A stretch of DNA of 64,000 nucleotides from Saliniramus fredricksonii (GTDB taxonomy: Bacteria > Pseudomonadota > Alphaproteobacteria > Rhizobiales > Beijerinckiaceae), in contig NZ_FMBM01000002.1 in assembly GCF_900094735.1 (NCBI RefSeq), positions 1,116,001-1,180,000 of the forward strand, in the 5' to 3' direction. A program made the position numbers and the translations under genes. The stretch's first letter is position 1, and each line of letters opens with the position of its first letter. The notes below the pieces were generated by a model, which was not told the DNA's origin, did no database searches, and worked only from the letters and a program-made list of their open reading frames with translations. Of the stretch, positions 55,358 through 64,000 are shown piece after piece.

Positions 55358-57490
55358 TCACGACGTCCCGGCCATGGCGCGTGCCGGGGCGTCCGTGAGG
55401 AGCCGCGACAGGTCGCGGATGTCGAAGGGCTTGGCCAGAAAACCATCGAGCCCGGCTTCGATCGCCGCATCCTCGTCCTCGCGCTGGGCATTGGCAGTCA
55501 GTGCGATGATGCGTCTTGGTGTGCGCCGGGTCATTGCCCGCTCGAGATTGCGGATGCGCCGTGTCGCCTCGAGTCCGTCAAGGCCGGGCATGCGGATATC
55601 CATCAACACCAGATCGTAATCCGGGCGCAGCCCCGAGAACGAGGCTTCCGCGAGCGAAAACGCTTCGTGCCCGTCCTTTGCCCAGTCCACTACGGCGCCG
55701 AGCCGCTCCAGTGTCTTCACCGCGAGGAGTGCGTTGATCTCGTTATCCTCGGCAAGCAGGACGCGTTGCGTGCGCCCGGTTTCGGATTTGCGCGGACGCG
55801 GCGGCCCGGCATGCACCTGCTCCTGCGCCTGATCGGCAGCCGGCATGACCGGCTCCGTCAGCCGCGCATAGAGCGAGCGCGCCCGCAGCGGCTTGACGAG
55901 ATAGGCATCATATCCCGCCGCGCTCGGTGAGCCGAGATCGCGGCGCTCGAAAGGCGAGAGCAGGACGAGGCAGCGTTGCGCGCCGGCCTCCCGCGCTGCC
56001 GTTGCGATATCGCGGGCGACATCATCACCGAGCGCACAATCGACGATCAGACCGGCAAATGGCGTCGCGATGTCCGAGGCCGTCGCGATCTTGGCGAGCG
56101 CTTCGGTTTCGCTGGCCATGAGCACCACATCCGCCCCCGCCTCCCCGAGCTTGCGGCGGATGAACGGTGCCTCGAAGGGCGAGCGGGCGAGAACGAGATA
56201 GCGCTTGCCTCGCAGATCGGGAAGTTCGCTGCGTCCGTCCGCATCACCATCGGCGGGGAGGGGAAGGGTGATGGTAAAGCGCGAACCGGCATCCGGGCGG
56301 CTCTCGACATCGATATCGCCCTGCATGCGCTCGACGATCCGGCGGCTGATGGCAAGCCCGAGCCCCGTCCCGCCATGGCGTGCCGCAGGACTGCCATCGC
56401 CCTGCTCGAATTCCTCGAAGAGCGAGGCGATGCGATCGCGCGCGATACCCGGACCGGTATCGGATACCGCGATCACGAGCCCGCCCGTCTCGCTGATATC
56501 GACTTCGATGCCGACACCGCCGATCTCGGTGAATTTCACGGCGTTGCCCGCGAGATTGACCAGGACCTGCCTTAGGCGATCGGCATCACCGATCAGGCTT
56601 GCGGGTGTGCGGGCGGCGATGTGACAGGCAATTTCGATACCCTTGCCCTGCGCACGCGGCGCCAGCAATTCGACGACGCCCTCGACGACGGCGCGGATAT
56701 CGAAGGGGTTGTTCGCAATGTCGAGCTTGCCGGCTTCGATCTTGGAGAAGTCGAGGATCTCGTCGATCAGGGAAAGGAGCGCGCCGCCGGAGGTCTTGAC
56801 GGCGCGCAAGTAGTTGGTCTGCTCAGGGTCGAGATCGGTTTCGAGCAGGAGATCGGTCATGCCGATAATGCCGTTGAGCGGCGTACGGAATTCGTGGCTG
56901 ACGGTGGCGAGGAAGCGCGATTTGGCTTCGTTTGCGGCCTGTGCCCGGGAGCGCTCTTCCGCGAGGGCACGTTCGGTGACGACGCGCTCGGTGATCTCGC
57001 GGCCTGCACGCAGGATTTCGATGGCGCCGCCCGGCGCATGGACCGGCGTCTCGATCCAGGCGAACCAGCGCGGCTCGGCATCGCCGGTATCGATCGCCTC
57101 GTCGACCAGCATCGCACCATCCTCGCGCCGGCGGGTCGGACCCGCTTCGACAACGCGCGGGCAGGTCCGCGCACCGATCAGCGTGGCGCGCGGGCGCCCG
57201 ACGATTTCGGCATAGCGGTCATTGGCGAAGGTGATGCGACCGGATTTGTCGCGCTGGACGATGACGTCGAGCTGCGCCTCGACCAGGGAGCGATAGAGTT
57301 CGCGGCTCTCGGAGGCACGCCAGACCTCGTCCTGCAGCATCTCGTTCTCGTCCTCGATCCGCCGGGTGTGGCGTTCGAGCCGGAAATAGGCGATCAGCAG
57401 CATCAGCGCCGAGATCGTTCCGACCATGCCGAGCCCCGCGACGACCGCGATCAGCCAGCCCGAAGCGCTGTTCCAGAATTCGGCAAGCAT
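55358..57490 (-). CDS. Hybrid sensor histidine kinase
   Basis: A 710-residue membrane kinase. One N-terminal helix (residues ~10-36) is followed by a coiled segment, PAS (~65-165; LVEAQLDVIVQRDKSGRITFANDRYAEIVG), HisKA with the phospho-His in FLATVSHEFRTPLNGIIGMTD, and HATPase (NLAGNAVKFTEIG, DTGPGIARDRIASLFEEFEQGD, GGTGLGLAISRRIVE). A first receiver-like segment follows (GLIVDCALGDDVARDIA, degenerate), then a canonical receiver (RVLLAEDNEINALLAVKTLE, LVLMDIRMPGLDGLEATRRIR, ALTANA, KPF). It lacks an Hpt domain. Signal and partner are unknown. Confidence 0.92.
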   Translation of the reverse strand: MLAEFWNSASGWLIAVVAGLGMVGTISALMLLIAYFRLERHTRRIEDENEMLQDEVWRASESRELYRSLVEAQLDVIVQRDKSGRITFANDRYAEIVGRPRATLIGARTCPRVVEAGPTRRREDGAMLVDEAIDTGDAEPRWFAWIETPVHAPGGAIEILRAGREITERVVTERALAEERSRAQAANEAKSRFLATVSHEFRTPLNGIIGMTDLLLETDLDPEQTNYLRAVKTSGGALLSLIDEILDFSKIEAGKLDIANNPFDIRAVVEGVVELLAPRAQGKGIEIACHIAARTPASLIGDADRLRQVLVNLAGNAVKFTEIGGVGIEVDISETGGLVIAVSDTGPGIARDRIASLFEEFEQGDGSPAARHGGTGLGLAISRRIVERMQGDIDVESRPDAGSRFTITLPLPADGDADGRSELPDLRGKRYLVLARSPFEAPFIRRKLGEAGADVVLMASETEALAKIATASDIATPFAGLIVDCALGDDVARDIATAAREAGAQRCLVLLSPFERRDLGSPSAAGYDAYLVKPLRARSLYARLTEPVMPAADQAQEQVHAGPPRPRKSETGRTQRVLLAEDNEINALLAVKTLERLGAVVDWAKDGHEAFSLAEASFSGLRPDYDLVLMDIRMPGLDGLEATRRIRNLERAMTRRTPRRIIALTANAQREDEDAAIEAGLDGFLAKPFDIRDLSRLLTDAPARAMAGTS

Positions 57491-57642
57491 TCCGTCCCCG
57501 TCATCCAGTCCCTGTCATGCGGGCAGAATGCATGAAGGGGTTGAAGACCGGCTTGAGAAACGTGGTTTTCGGGCGCTGAACGGAATGCCTGCAATTCTAT
57601 GGAATGCGCTGCCGCCAGGCTCTGCCGGCGACAACCATCAGA

Positions 57643-58774
57643 TCAGTCGATATCGGCGACCGGTTCGCCCGCACTGCCGGAGACTTTCTGGGCGAGCGAG
57701 GCCTCCATGAACGGATCAAGCGCACCGTCGAGCACGTCGTTCGGGCTCGTCGATTGCTTGCCGGTGCGCAGATCCTTCACCAGCTGGTAAGGCTGAAGCA
57801 CGTAGGAGCGAATCTGATGACCCCAGCCGATTTCCGATTTGGAGGAGGCCTCGGCATTGGCCTTCTCTTCGCGCATCTTCAATTCACGCTCATAAAGCCG
57901 CGCGCGCAACATGTCCCAGGCCTTGGCGCGGTTCTTGTGCTGTGAGCGCTCCTGCTGGCACGCCACCACGATCCCCGTGGGGATATGCGTGATGCGCACG
58001 GCGGAATCCGTCGTATTGACGTGCTGACCGCCGGAGCCCGAGGCGCGATACGTGTCGATGCGGCAATCGGATTCCGCGACCTCGATATCGATCTTGTCGT
58101 CGACCACCGGGTAAACCCAGACCGAGGCGAAGCTGGTATGGCGGCGCGCGTTGGAATCGAAGGGCGAGATCCGCACCAGGCGATGCACCCCTGATTCCGT
58201 CTTGGCCCAGCCATAGGCGTTGTGGCCCTTGACCATGAGCGTCGCGCTCTTGATGCCGGCTTCTTCGCCGTCCGAGACCTCCACCACCTCGACCTTGAAG
58301 CCGCGCTTCTCGGCCCAGCGGATATACATCCGCATCAGCATCTGGGCCCAGTCCTGGCTCTCGGTGCCGCCCGCGCCGGAATGAACCTCGATGAAGGTAT
58401 CGTTCGAATCGGCCTCGCCGGAGAGAAGCGCCTCGATCTGGGCGCGCTCGGCTTCGCCTTCGAGGCTGCGCAGGGCGCTCTCACCTTCGGCAACAGTGTC
58501 GGCATCGCCTTCGGCATCGCCGAGTTCGATCAGGGTGATGGCGTCCTCGAGTTCCTGTTCGAGGCGCTTGATCGTCTCGATCTGGTTCTCCAGCGCGGTG
58601 CGTTCGCGCATGAGTTTCTGCGCGGCATCCGCGTCATTCCAGAAATCGGGATTCTCGGACAGGGCGTTCAGTTCGGCGAGACGGCGCTGGGCGTGATCCC
58701 AGTCAAAGATGCCTCCTCAGCAGCCCTATGGACTGCTTGGCGGTCTCGACCAATGCTTCGAATTCGGCGCGCAT
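57643..58774 (-). CDS. prfB: Peptide chain release factor 2 (programmed +1 frameshift)
   Basis: Terminates translation at UGA and UAA. The gene is in two frames: ATG 58774 opens 23 codons ending in CTT at 58706-58708, followed by in-frame TGA. A +1 shift continues from GAC at 58704 to the stop at 57643, giving 376 residues. The site AGGAGGCATCTTTGAC has the internal Shine-Dalgarno and slippery CTT-TGA-C of classical RF2 autoregulation. The second part has the codon-recognising SPF ([14 protein letters not shown]) and catalytic GGQ (GSGGQHVN). Reading only the long frame would start wrongly at [10 protein letters not shown]. Confidence 0.96.
58702..58717 (-). promoter_or_regulatory. RF2 programmed frameshift site
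   Basis: AGGAGG, three-base spacer (CAT), CTT, TGA, C: the canonical RF2 recoding element. When RF2 is scarce the ribosome pauses at UGA and slips +1, restoring RF2 synthesis. Confidence 0.93.
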
Positions 58775-59183
58775 GGTACTCGTGATCATCCTCTTGCGAG
58801 ACGTGAATCGGATCGTCGATCCTGCGTGCAGGCGATATCAGTTTGCGCAGGCGATTGCAAAGGGTCGGCGGCGCGCCCCGGCCTTTACCCTTGACAGGAA
58901 GGGCAAAATCGCAGATCGATCCGCGCAATGATGCAATGCGCTTGCAGGAGTTCGTCGTGGCCGCTTCCGGCATGCAGATGACCGCAATGCCCAGCCCGGA
59001 GAGCCGTTCAGGCTCTCGCGGGACGAAAACGACGTGCTTCACGGGCACGCGCGTGAAAACGACGCGCTGAACGCTTCCTCGCCGTGGAGAACTCTCCCGC
59101 CCGGCGGGAGGAGCAGGCGGCAGGTCATTGGCCGCCGCATCGCCGCCGAAGGGGAGAGCGTTTCTTTCAGGAGCTTGAAAAAG
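58775..59183. other. Hairpin-rich intergenic region between prfB and asd
   Basis: No gene. It holds several inverted repeats ahead of asd: GAGAGCC/GGCTCTC at 58999-59017, TTCACG/CGTGAA at 59038-59057 and CTCCCGCC/GGCGGGAG around 59093-59111. Two AAAACGACG copies flank the second. TTGACA at 58891 has no good -10 partner. These may form a structured asd leader. Confidence 0.4.
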
Positions 59184-60212
59184 ATGGGTTACAAGGTCGC
59201 CGTTGTCGGCGCGACCGGCAATGTCGGGCATGTTCTGCTCGATATTCTCGCCGAGCGCGCTTTTCCCGCCGATGAAGTCGTGGCACTGGCCTCACGCCGT
59301 AGCCAGGGCAAGGAAGTCTCGTTCGGTGACAAGACCCTGAAGACGAAAGCGCTGGAGACGTATGACTTTTCCGATATCGACATCTGCCTGATGTCGGCCG
59401 GCGGGGACGTCTCGAAGGAATGGGCGCCGCGCATCGCCGCACAGGGCGCCGTCGTGATCGATAATTCCAGCGCCTGGCGCTACGATCAGGACGTGCCGCT
59501 GATCGTGCCGGAGGTGAATGCGGATGCGGCAGCGGGGTTCTCGAAAAAGAATATCATCGCCAATCCGAACTGCTCCACCGCGCAGCTCGTCGTGGCGCTG
59601 AAGCCGCTGCATGATCACGCGGGTATCAGGCGCGTCGTGGTCTCGACCTATCAATCCGTCTCCGGCGCCGGCAAGGCGGGGGAGGATGAGCTCGACCGGC
59701 AGACGCGCGCGGTCTATTCGCTGCAGGATGCTGTCACAGAGAAATTCCAGAAGCGCATCGCCTTCAATCTCATTCCGCAGATCGACGTCTTCATGGAGGA
59801 CGGCTATACCAAGGAAGAGTGGAAGATGCTGGCGGAGACGAAGAAGATCCTCGATCCGAAGATCAGGCTCACCGCCACCTGCGTGCGCGTGCCCGTCTTC
59901 GTCTCGCATTCCGAGGCGGTGAACGTGGAATTCGAAAGGCCGATCAGCGCCGACGAAGCGCGCGAAATCCTGCGCGCGGCACCGGGCATCATGGTCGTCG
60001 ACAAGCGCGAGGATGGCGGCTACGTCACCCCCGTCGATGCGACCGGCGAGGATGCGACCTATATCTCGCGCATCCGCGAGGATGCGACCGTGGAGAACGG
60101 TATCGCCTTCTGGTGCGTCTCGGATAATCTGCGCAAGGGCGCGGCGCTGAATGCGGTGCAGATTGCCGAGGTACTGGTCAATCGCAAGCTGATCAGCCCG
60201 AAGGCGCGTTGA
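59184..60212 (+). CDS. asd: Aspartate-semialdehyde dehydrogenase
   Basis: NADPH-dependent reduction of aspartyl phosphate, the branch enzyme to lysine/diaminopimelate, threonine and methionine. The 342-residue protein has GYKVAVVGATGNVGHVLLDIL (Rossmann), IDNSSAWRYDQDVPLIVPEVN, the active-site NPNCSTAQLV (Cys130), the loop YQSVSGAGKAGEDEL, and the acid-base region RVPVFVSHSEAVNVEF. AGGAG at 59169 supports ATG 59184; the longer frame reaches into the hairpin region without conservation. dapA, the next committed pathway enzyme, lies 3 kb away. Confidence 0.96.
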   Translation: MGYKVAVVGATGNVGHVLLDILAERAFPADEVVALASRRSQGKEVSFGDKTLKTKALETYDFSDIDICLMSAGGDVSKEWAPRIAAQGAVVIDNSSAWRYDQDVPLIVPEVNADAAAGFSKKNIIANPNCSTAQLVVALKPLHDHAGIRRVVVSTYQSVSGAGKAGEDELDRQTRAVYSLQDAVTEKFQKRIAFNLIPQIDVFMEDGYTKEEWKMLAETKKILDPKIRLTATCVRVPVFVSHSEAVNVEFERPISADEAREILRAAPGIMVVDKREDGGYVTPVDATGEDATYISRIREDATVENGIAFWCVSDNLRKGAALNAVQIAEVLVNRKLISPKAR

Positions 60213-60247
60213 GGCGGCGCGCTTCGCTGCATGTCACTGAAAGCAGG

Positions 60248-60274
60248 AAAGGCCGGGGTGACCCGGCCTTTTTC
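60248..60274 (+). terminator. Rho-independent terminator of asd
   Basis: AAAGGCCGGG pairs with CCCGGCCTTT around GTGA, followed by TTTTTC. Confidence 0.85.
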
Positions 60275-60379
60275 AGTTCAGAAAACCCTTGTCTTCTTGA
60301 TTCGTCCGGCGCGGCGGGTTCCCTTGCCGTTCACCGGGGCATGTCGCCGGCGGATACCCGCCGGGAAAGCCTGCCGTCA

Positions 60380-60970
60380 TCAGTTATCGGCGGTCTCTTC
60401 TTCACCGTCGAGCGCGGCTTCGTCCTCGGAAGCCTCCGGCAGCGGGGCCGGATCGTCGGAGAGCGAGCGCAGATAGGCCAGCACGTTGGCACGGGTATCG
60501 ACATTGCTCAGCCCGGCATAGGACATCGAGGTGCCCGACACGTAGTTGCTCGGATTCTCGATGAAGGCATCAAGCGATTCGAAGCTCCAGACATCGCCCT
60601 CGGCACCGCGCTCCTCCAGCGCAGACGAATAGCCGAAATCCTTGTCCGCCATGGGGGCCATGACCACGCCCCAGAGATTCGGACCGACGCGATGGTCACC
60701 GCCTGGATCAACCGAGTGGCAGGAGGCGCAGGCACGAAACGCATTCTCGCCGCGCTCGGCCGAAGCATTGGCGAGACGCACCGGAAGCGGGTCGACCTCG
60801 ACGACTTCAGCAGCCTCGCCTTCTTCCGCGTCCGGCTCGGGGAGGGCCAGTTCACCCAGCTCTGCGGGACGCGGCGAGAAGAGCATCCCGGCGATGACGC
60901 TGATACCGACGACGAAGAGAAGTGCGCCGAAGACGGCGCCCATGATCTTGTTGAGCTCGAACGAGTTCAT
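60380..60970 (-). CDS. Membrane-anchored class I cytochrome c
   Basis: A 196-residue c-type cytochrome of the CycM/cytochrome c552 type. An uncleaved N-terminal helix (KIMGAVFGALLFVVGISVIAGMLF) anchors it, an acidic Glu/Ala linker follows, then the haem-binding CASCH in GENAFRACASCHSVDPGGDHRVGPNLWGVV. The distal Met ligand is in SGTSMSYAGL, and AYLRSLSDDP ends the domain. An acidic tail closes the protein. Such proteins shuttle electrons from the bc1 complex to terminal oxidase. ATG 60970 has GGAGC upstream. Confidence 0.92.
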   Translation of the reverse strand: MNSFELNKIMGAVFGALLFVVGISVIAGMLFSPRPAELGELALPEPDAEEGEAAEVVEVDPLPVRLANASAERGENAFRACASCHSVDPGGDHRVGPNLWGVVMAPMADKDFGYSSALEERGAEGDVWSFESLDAFIENPSNYVSGTSMSYAGLSNVDTRANVLAYLRSLSDDPAPLPEASEDEAALDGEEETADN

Positions 60971-61235
60971 GCGACAGCTCCGATCCGCCAGTTGCGGATA
61001 TTGACGTGACGATTCCTTGCGCGGCGCGAACACGCCACGGTGCGGCGGTTGCTTAGCGCCTTTTGGGGCTGCTTGACAATCAAAAACGGCGTATGCGGTG
61101 ACGGGTTTCATCGTCGCATCCCGCCATACGCTGCGCGATGCCGTGCCCGGCATGGTGCGTACAGATTGATCTTCGTCGTCTCCATGAACGTGTGCCGCGT
61201 CATCATGGAGGAGGGAGTGCATCGGAAATCTGCTG

Positions 61236-61472
61236 TTGAGCGTTGTGGATGCGGGCGCGGCTGTGCCGCCGGTGTTTCGCATGAGGGATCTGATCAGGAT
61301 CTATAAAGGCCGTGATGTGGCGGTGCATGCGCTGCCTGGCGTGGATTTCGTGGTGGTTTCCGCAGAGTTCGTGATTAGGCCCGACACGTCGGGCTCCGGC
61401 ACGTCTACCTGCCGCAAGATCATCGATGGTCCCGATTTGGTCTCGCATGGCTCTGTCGCGTTCCGCGAGCGT
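61236..61472 (+). pseudogene. Relic of an ABC transporter ATPase (LolD/MacB-like)
   Basis: PPVFRMRDLIRIYKGRDVAVHALPGVDFVVVSAEFV follows the opening of MacB/LolD-type ATPases (MRDLTRVY...VEVHALRGVDL...GEFV). Where Walker A GPSGSGKST is expected it reads TSGSGTST, with Lys replaced by Thr, then IDGPD for IGGLD, and no signature or Walker B follows. I read it as a decayed 5' fragment. The region 60971-61235 before it shows nothing firm. Confidence 0.45.
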
Positions 61473-61530
61473 AATCCGGCGTGCATGAGGGTTCGCGCGA
61501 CCCGATGGCCGTATCTTCGGCGACCATCGC

Positions 61531-61572
61531 CATTTCACGCGCGCCATTTCACGCGCGCCTTGTCACGCGCAG
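61531..61572 (+). repeat. Tandem 14-bp repeat
   Basis: CATTTCACGCGCGC occurs twice exactly and a third diverged copy (CTTGTCACGCGCAG) follows directly. Confidence 0.75.
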
Positions 61573-62003
61573 GTGTCCCGCACAGATTCTTTGGTGATGC
61601 CAGTCTCCCGGGTCGCGGCCTTGAAACAGAGCCTCGACTTGCGCGCACATGGATGTGTCATGCAAATCGTCGCCACGTCTCGTTTCGCATGATACGGGTT
61701 TCATGGCGTAAACGTGGCAATTCGCCCGAATATCGACGTCGGGCTGGTTGCGCCGCAAGTGGTTTCGGTTTATCCCGCAAAGTGTTGGTGAACGGTTTCG
61801 GGCATTGGCTCTCTGCAATTGACACCAGCGCGCGGTAGGTTTTGATGCGGGTGGAGCCCGGCTCAGGTCGTGGTGGTTGCGTCATTCATGGAACACCCCG
61901 CGCGCGATTTCGGTAACGGACGGCTTCTGCGATGAGCGCACGATGAATGACCGGGGGAGGTGCCGAGATCCGGATAGGATTGCGGCGAATTGAAAGCGAA
62001 GCG
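61573..62003. other. Gene-poor stretch before NYN gene
   Basis: No convincing gene on either strand; frames here lack conserved text. It presumably contains the promoter of the NYN gene at 62004, but I cannot pick a clear hexamer pair. Confidence 0.5.
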
Positions 62004-62639
62004 ATGAGTGATAAAGAAAAGATTGCCCTGTTTATCGATGGTGCGAACCTGTATGCGACGACGCGCACACTCGGTTTCGACATTGATTATAAGATGTTGC
62101 TGAAAGAATTCCAGGAGCGTGGCAACCTGCTCCGGGCGTTCTATTACACCGCGATCGTTGAAGATCAGGAATACTCTTCGATCCGCCCGCTGATCGACTG
62201 GCTCGATTACAACGGCTACCGTGTCGTCACCAAGCCCACGAAGGAGTTCGTCGATTCTTCGGGGCGGCGCAAGGTCAAGGGCAATATGGATATCGAGCTC
62301 ACCATCGATGCGCTCGAACTCGCCCCCTATATCGACCATGTGGTGCTCTTTTCCGGCGACGGCGATTTTCGTTCGCTGGTGGAAGCGCTGCAGCGTCGCG
62401 GCGTGCGTGTGACGGTCGTCTCGACGATCTCGACCCAGCCCTCGATGGTTGCCGACGAATTGCGGCGCCAGGCGGACGAGTTCCTCGACATCGCCTCGCT
62501 GGAAAAGCGGATCGGACGCGACATCGCTGATCGCGGGGGCGCACGGGGCCCGGATGCGCAGCCACGTGGCAACGTCGCACTTGAGCGCCGCTATGGCATC
62601 CGCCAGTCGCCGCCGACTGATGAAGGCGCTGAATCCTGA
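62004..62639 (+). CDS. LabA/DUF88 NYN-domain protein
   Basis: A 211-residue PIN-like fold protein: KIALFIDGANLYATTRTLGFDIDYKMLLKEF carries the first acidic residue and N-terminal helix. GNMDIELTIDALELAPYIDHVVLFSGDGDFRSLVEALQRRGVRVTVVS carries the further metal-binding acidic residues. A basic C-terminal tail follows. LabA-like NYN proteins are putative RNases; members in alphaproteobacteria are chromosomal and often sit near smpB/dapA, as here, suggesting an RNA-metabolism housekeeping role distinct from the accessory NYN gene at 14055. Confidence 0.85.
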   Translation: MSDKEKIALFIDGANLYATTRTLGFDIDYKMLLKEFQERGNLLRAFYYTAIVEDQEYSSIRPLIDWLDYNGYRVVTKPTKEFVDSSGRRKVKGNMDIELTIDALELAPYIDHVVLFSGDGDFRSLVEALQRRGVRVTVVSTISTQPSMVADELRRQADEFLDIASLEKRIGRDIADRGGARGPDAQPRGNVALERRYGIRQSPPTDEGAES

Positions 62640-62687
62640 TCTGAACCGGAAATCGGCGCGGGATCTTCGCGCGCCGCCCTCCCGGCT

Positions 62688-63161
62688 TCAGCCCTTCTCG
62701 CGCAGGATGCGCGCCTTGTCGCGCTCCCAGCTGCGTTTCTTCTCGGTCTCGCGCTTGTCGTGCAGCTTCTTGCCGCGCCCGAGTCCGAGCTCGACCTTGG
62801 CGCGCCCCTGATCGTTGAAATAGATCCGCAGCGGCACCACGGTGTAGCCCTCGCGCTGCGTCGCGCCGATGAGCTTGTCGATCTCGCGGCGATGGAGCAG
62901 CAATTTGCGCGGGCGCTTGGGCTCGTGGTTGAAACGATTGGCCTGCAGATATTCCGGGATATAGGCGTTGAACAGATAAAGCTCTTCGCGCATCGGTCCG
63001 GCATAGGCTTCGCCGATGGTTGCCTTGCCGGTGCGCAGGCTCTTCACCTCCGTTCCCGACAAGGCAATGCCGGCCTCGTAGGTATCCTTGATCTCGTAAT
63101 TGAAGCGCGCCTTGCGATTATCCGCGACGACGCGGTGCGCGCTCTTGTTTGCTTTTGCCAT
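62688..63161 (-). CDS. smpB: SsrA-binding protein SmpB
   Basis: Partner of tmRNA in trans-translation, rescuing ribosomes on broken mRNAs. The 157-residue protein has [78 protein letters not shown] and the basic C-terminal tail ([28 protein letters not shown]) that enters the decoding centre. ATG 63161 is 7 bp after the dapA stop, so both are likely co-transcribed. tmRNA itself is not in the window. Confidence 0.97.
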   Translation of the reverse strand: MAKANKSAHRVVADNRKARFNYEIKDTYEAGIALSGTEVKSLRTGKATIGEAYAGPMREELYLFNAYIPEYLQANRFNHEPKRPRKLLLHRREIDKLIGATQREGYTVVPLRIYFNDQGRAKVELGLGRGKKLHDKRETEKKRSWERDKARILREKG

Positions 63162-63168
63162 GATCCAC

Positions 63169-64000
63169 TCAGGCCAGGGGAATGTCGGCGATAGCGAGCG
63201 CCTCGCGCACGGCCGCCTTCGTCGGATCCGAGGCCGGGAGCAGGGGCAGGCGCACCGTCTCCTGCATGCGGCCCTGCGCCGCCAGCGCATATTTCACCGG
63301 CGAGGGGCTCGTCTCCAGGAACAGCGCCGTGTGCAGCGGCATAAGCTTGTCCTGAAGCGAAAGGGCCCTCGCATAATCACCGGCGAGGCAGGCGGCCTGG
63401 AACTGCGCGCAAAGACGCGGCGCGGCATTCGCGGTGACCGAGATGCAGCCATGGCCGCCATGCGCCATGAAGCCGAGCGCCGTGGCGTCCTCGCCCGAGA
63501 GCTGCAGGAAATCGGGCCCCATCATCTGCCGCTGCAGACTCACCCGGCTCATGCTGGCGGTGGCATCCTTGACGCCGATGATGTTTTTCACTTCGAACAA
63601 CCGCGCCATGGTCTCGACCGACATGTCGATCACCGAGCGCGGCGGGATGTTGTAGATGATCAGGGGCAGACCGGTCGCCCCGGCCACCGCCTTGAAATGC
63701 GCCTCCATGCCGGCCTGGGTCGGCTTGTTGTAATAGGGCGTCACGACGAGGACCGCATCGGCGCCCGCCTTTTCCGCGTGGATGGCGAAATCCATCGCCT
63801 CCATCGTCGAATTCGAGCCGGCACCGGCGATCACCGGTACGCGTCCCTTCGCCTCGTCGATCACGATCTCGACGACGCGCTTGTGTTCGTCATGGCTCAG
63901 GGTCGGGCTCTCGCCGGTCGTCCCGACGGGGACGAGGCCGTTCGAGCCTTCGGTGATCTGCCAGTCGACGAGGCGGCGCAGGGCATCTTCGTCGAGCGTA
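63169..64000 (-). CDS. dapA: 4-hydroxy-tetrahydrodipicolinate synthase, 3' part
   Basis: Condenses pyruvate and aspartate semialdehyde, the product of Asd, in lysine/diaminopimelate synthesis. The frame is open to the window end, so the first ~15-20 residues lie outside. [18 protein letters not shown] is the conserved TTGE loop, [16 protein letters not shown] the second motif, IIYNIPPRS has the catalytic Tyr and [11 protein letters not shown] the Schiff-base Lys. The C-terminal helices match dapA. It precedes smpB in the same orientation. Confidence 0.96.
   Translation of the reverse strand, partial: TLDEDALRRLVDWQITEGSNGLVPVGTTGESPTLSHDEHKRVVEIVIDEAKGRVPVIAGAGSNSTMEAMDFAIHAEKAGADAVLVVTPYYNKPTQAGMEAHFKAVAGATGLPLIIYNIPPRSVIDMSVETMARLFEVKNIIGVKDATASMSRVSLQRQMMGPDFLQLSGEDATALGFMAHGGHGCISVTANAAPRLCAQFQAACLAGDYARALSLQDKLMPLHTALFLETSPSPVKYALAAQGRMQETVRLPLLPASDPTKAAVREALAIADIPLA

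Noticed and set aside
58668-59231. 187-codon minus-strand frame upstream of prfB
   Set aside because: Its last part is the prfB leader read in the wrong frame, and the rest is non-conserved; the real start is ATG 58774 with recoding.

Overview
The window reads as chromosomal DNA of a GC-rich, flagellated, heterotrophic alphaproteobacterium, most likely of the Hyphomicrobiales (Rhizobiales). Supporting markers are a sufBCDS operon led by a second cysteine desulfurase, FlaF/FlbT flagellin regulators, PhaR, homospermidine synthase, DUF2336 and NYN-domain proteins, paired CrcB proteins and a TRAP transporter. Genus cannot be fixed from sequence reading alone.

Layout. 1-5.4 kb: 3' part of an AsmA/TamB-like envelope gene, a frameshifted chemoreceptor and a convergent alpha/beta hydrolase. 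5.5-12.3 kb: Fe-S assembly operon (cysteine desulfurase, sufB, sufC, sufD, sufS, sufT-like) behind two tandem 17-bp palindromes resembling Irr iron-control elements. 12.3-15.3 kb: enoyl-CoA hydratase and thioesterase, then a lower-GC accessory patch with a promoter-terminator module, an NYN nuclease-like gene, a decayed hydrolase and G-rich tracts. 15.3-18.5 kb: rplM-rpsI, a double-receiver protein and a DUF2336 protein. 18.5-24 kb: cobalt-type nitrile hydratase operon, glnB-glnA and bifunctional nnr. 24-30.7 kb: accessory zone with a small lipoprotein, an IS5-family element, an Ada-like zinc protein, a permease, an acyl-CoA dehydrogenase, a truncated-looking gene and a serine-recombinase tail abutting tRNA-Arg(CCG). 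30.8-36.5 kb: ftsK, lolA, uup. 36.6-39.9 kb: TRAP transporter (dctM frameshifted). 40-42.7 kb: flaF, flaG-like, flbT and flagellin. 42.8-49.4 kb: homospermidine synthase, second chemoreceptor, L,D-transpeptidase and a CheZ-type phosphatase. 49.5-55.3 kb: ettA, phaR, glycosyltransferase, tandem crcB and a membrane protein. 55.3-64 kb: hybrid histidine kinase, prfB with its programmed +1 frameshift, asd, membrane cytochrome c, a dead ABC ATPase, NYN protein, smpB and the 3' part of dapA.

Functional themes are Fe-S biogenesis under probable iron control, nitrogen assimilation (glnBA beside a nitrile hydratase whose downstream amidase would release ammonia), motility and chemotaxis, and translation quality control (ettA, uup, prfB, smpB). 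I found no clear self-contained novel defence or mobile system. The least explained signals are the short promoter-hairpin-U-tract unit before the NYN gene, the recombinase scar at tRNA-Arg, and two single-base homopolymer frameshifts in otherwise intact genes.
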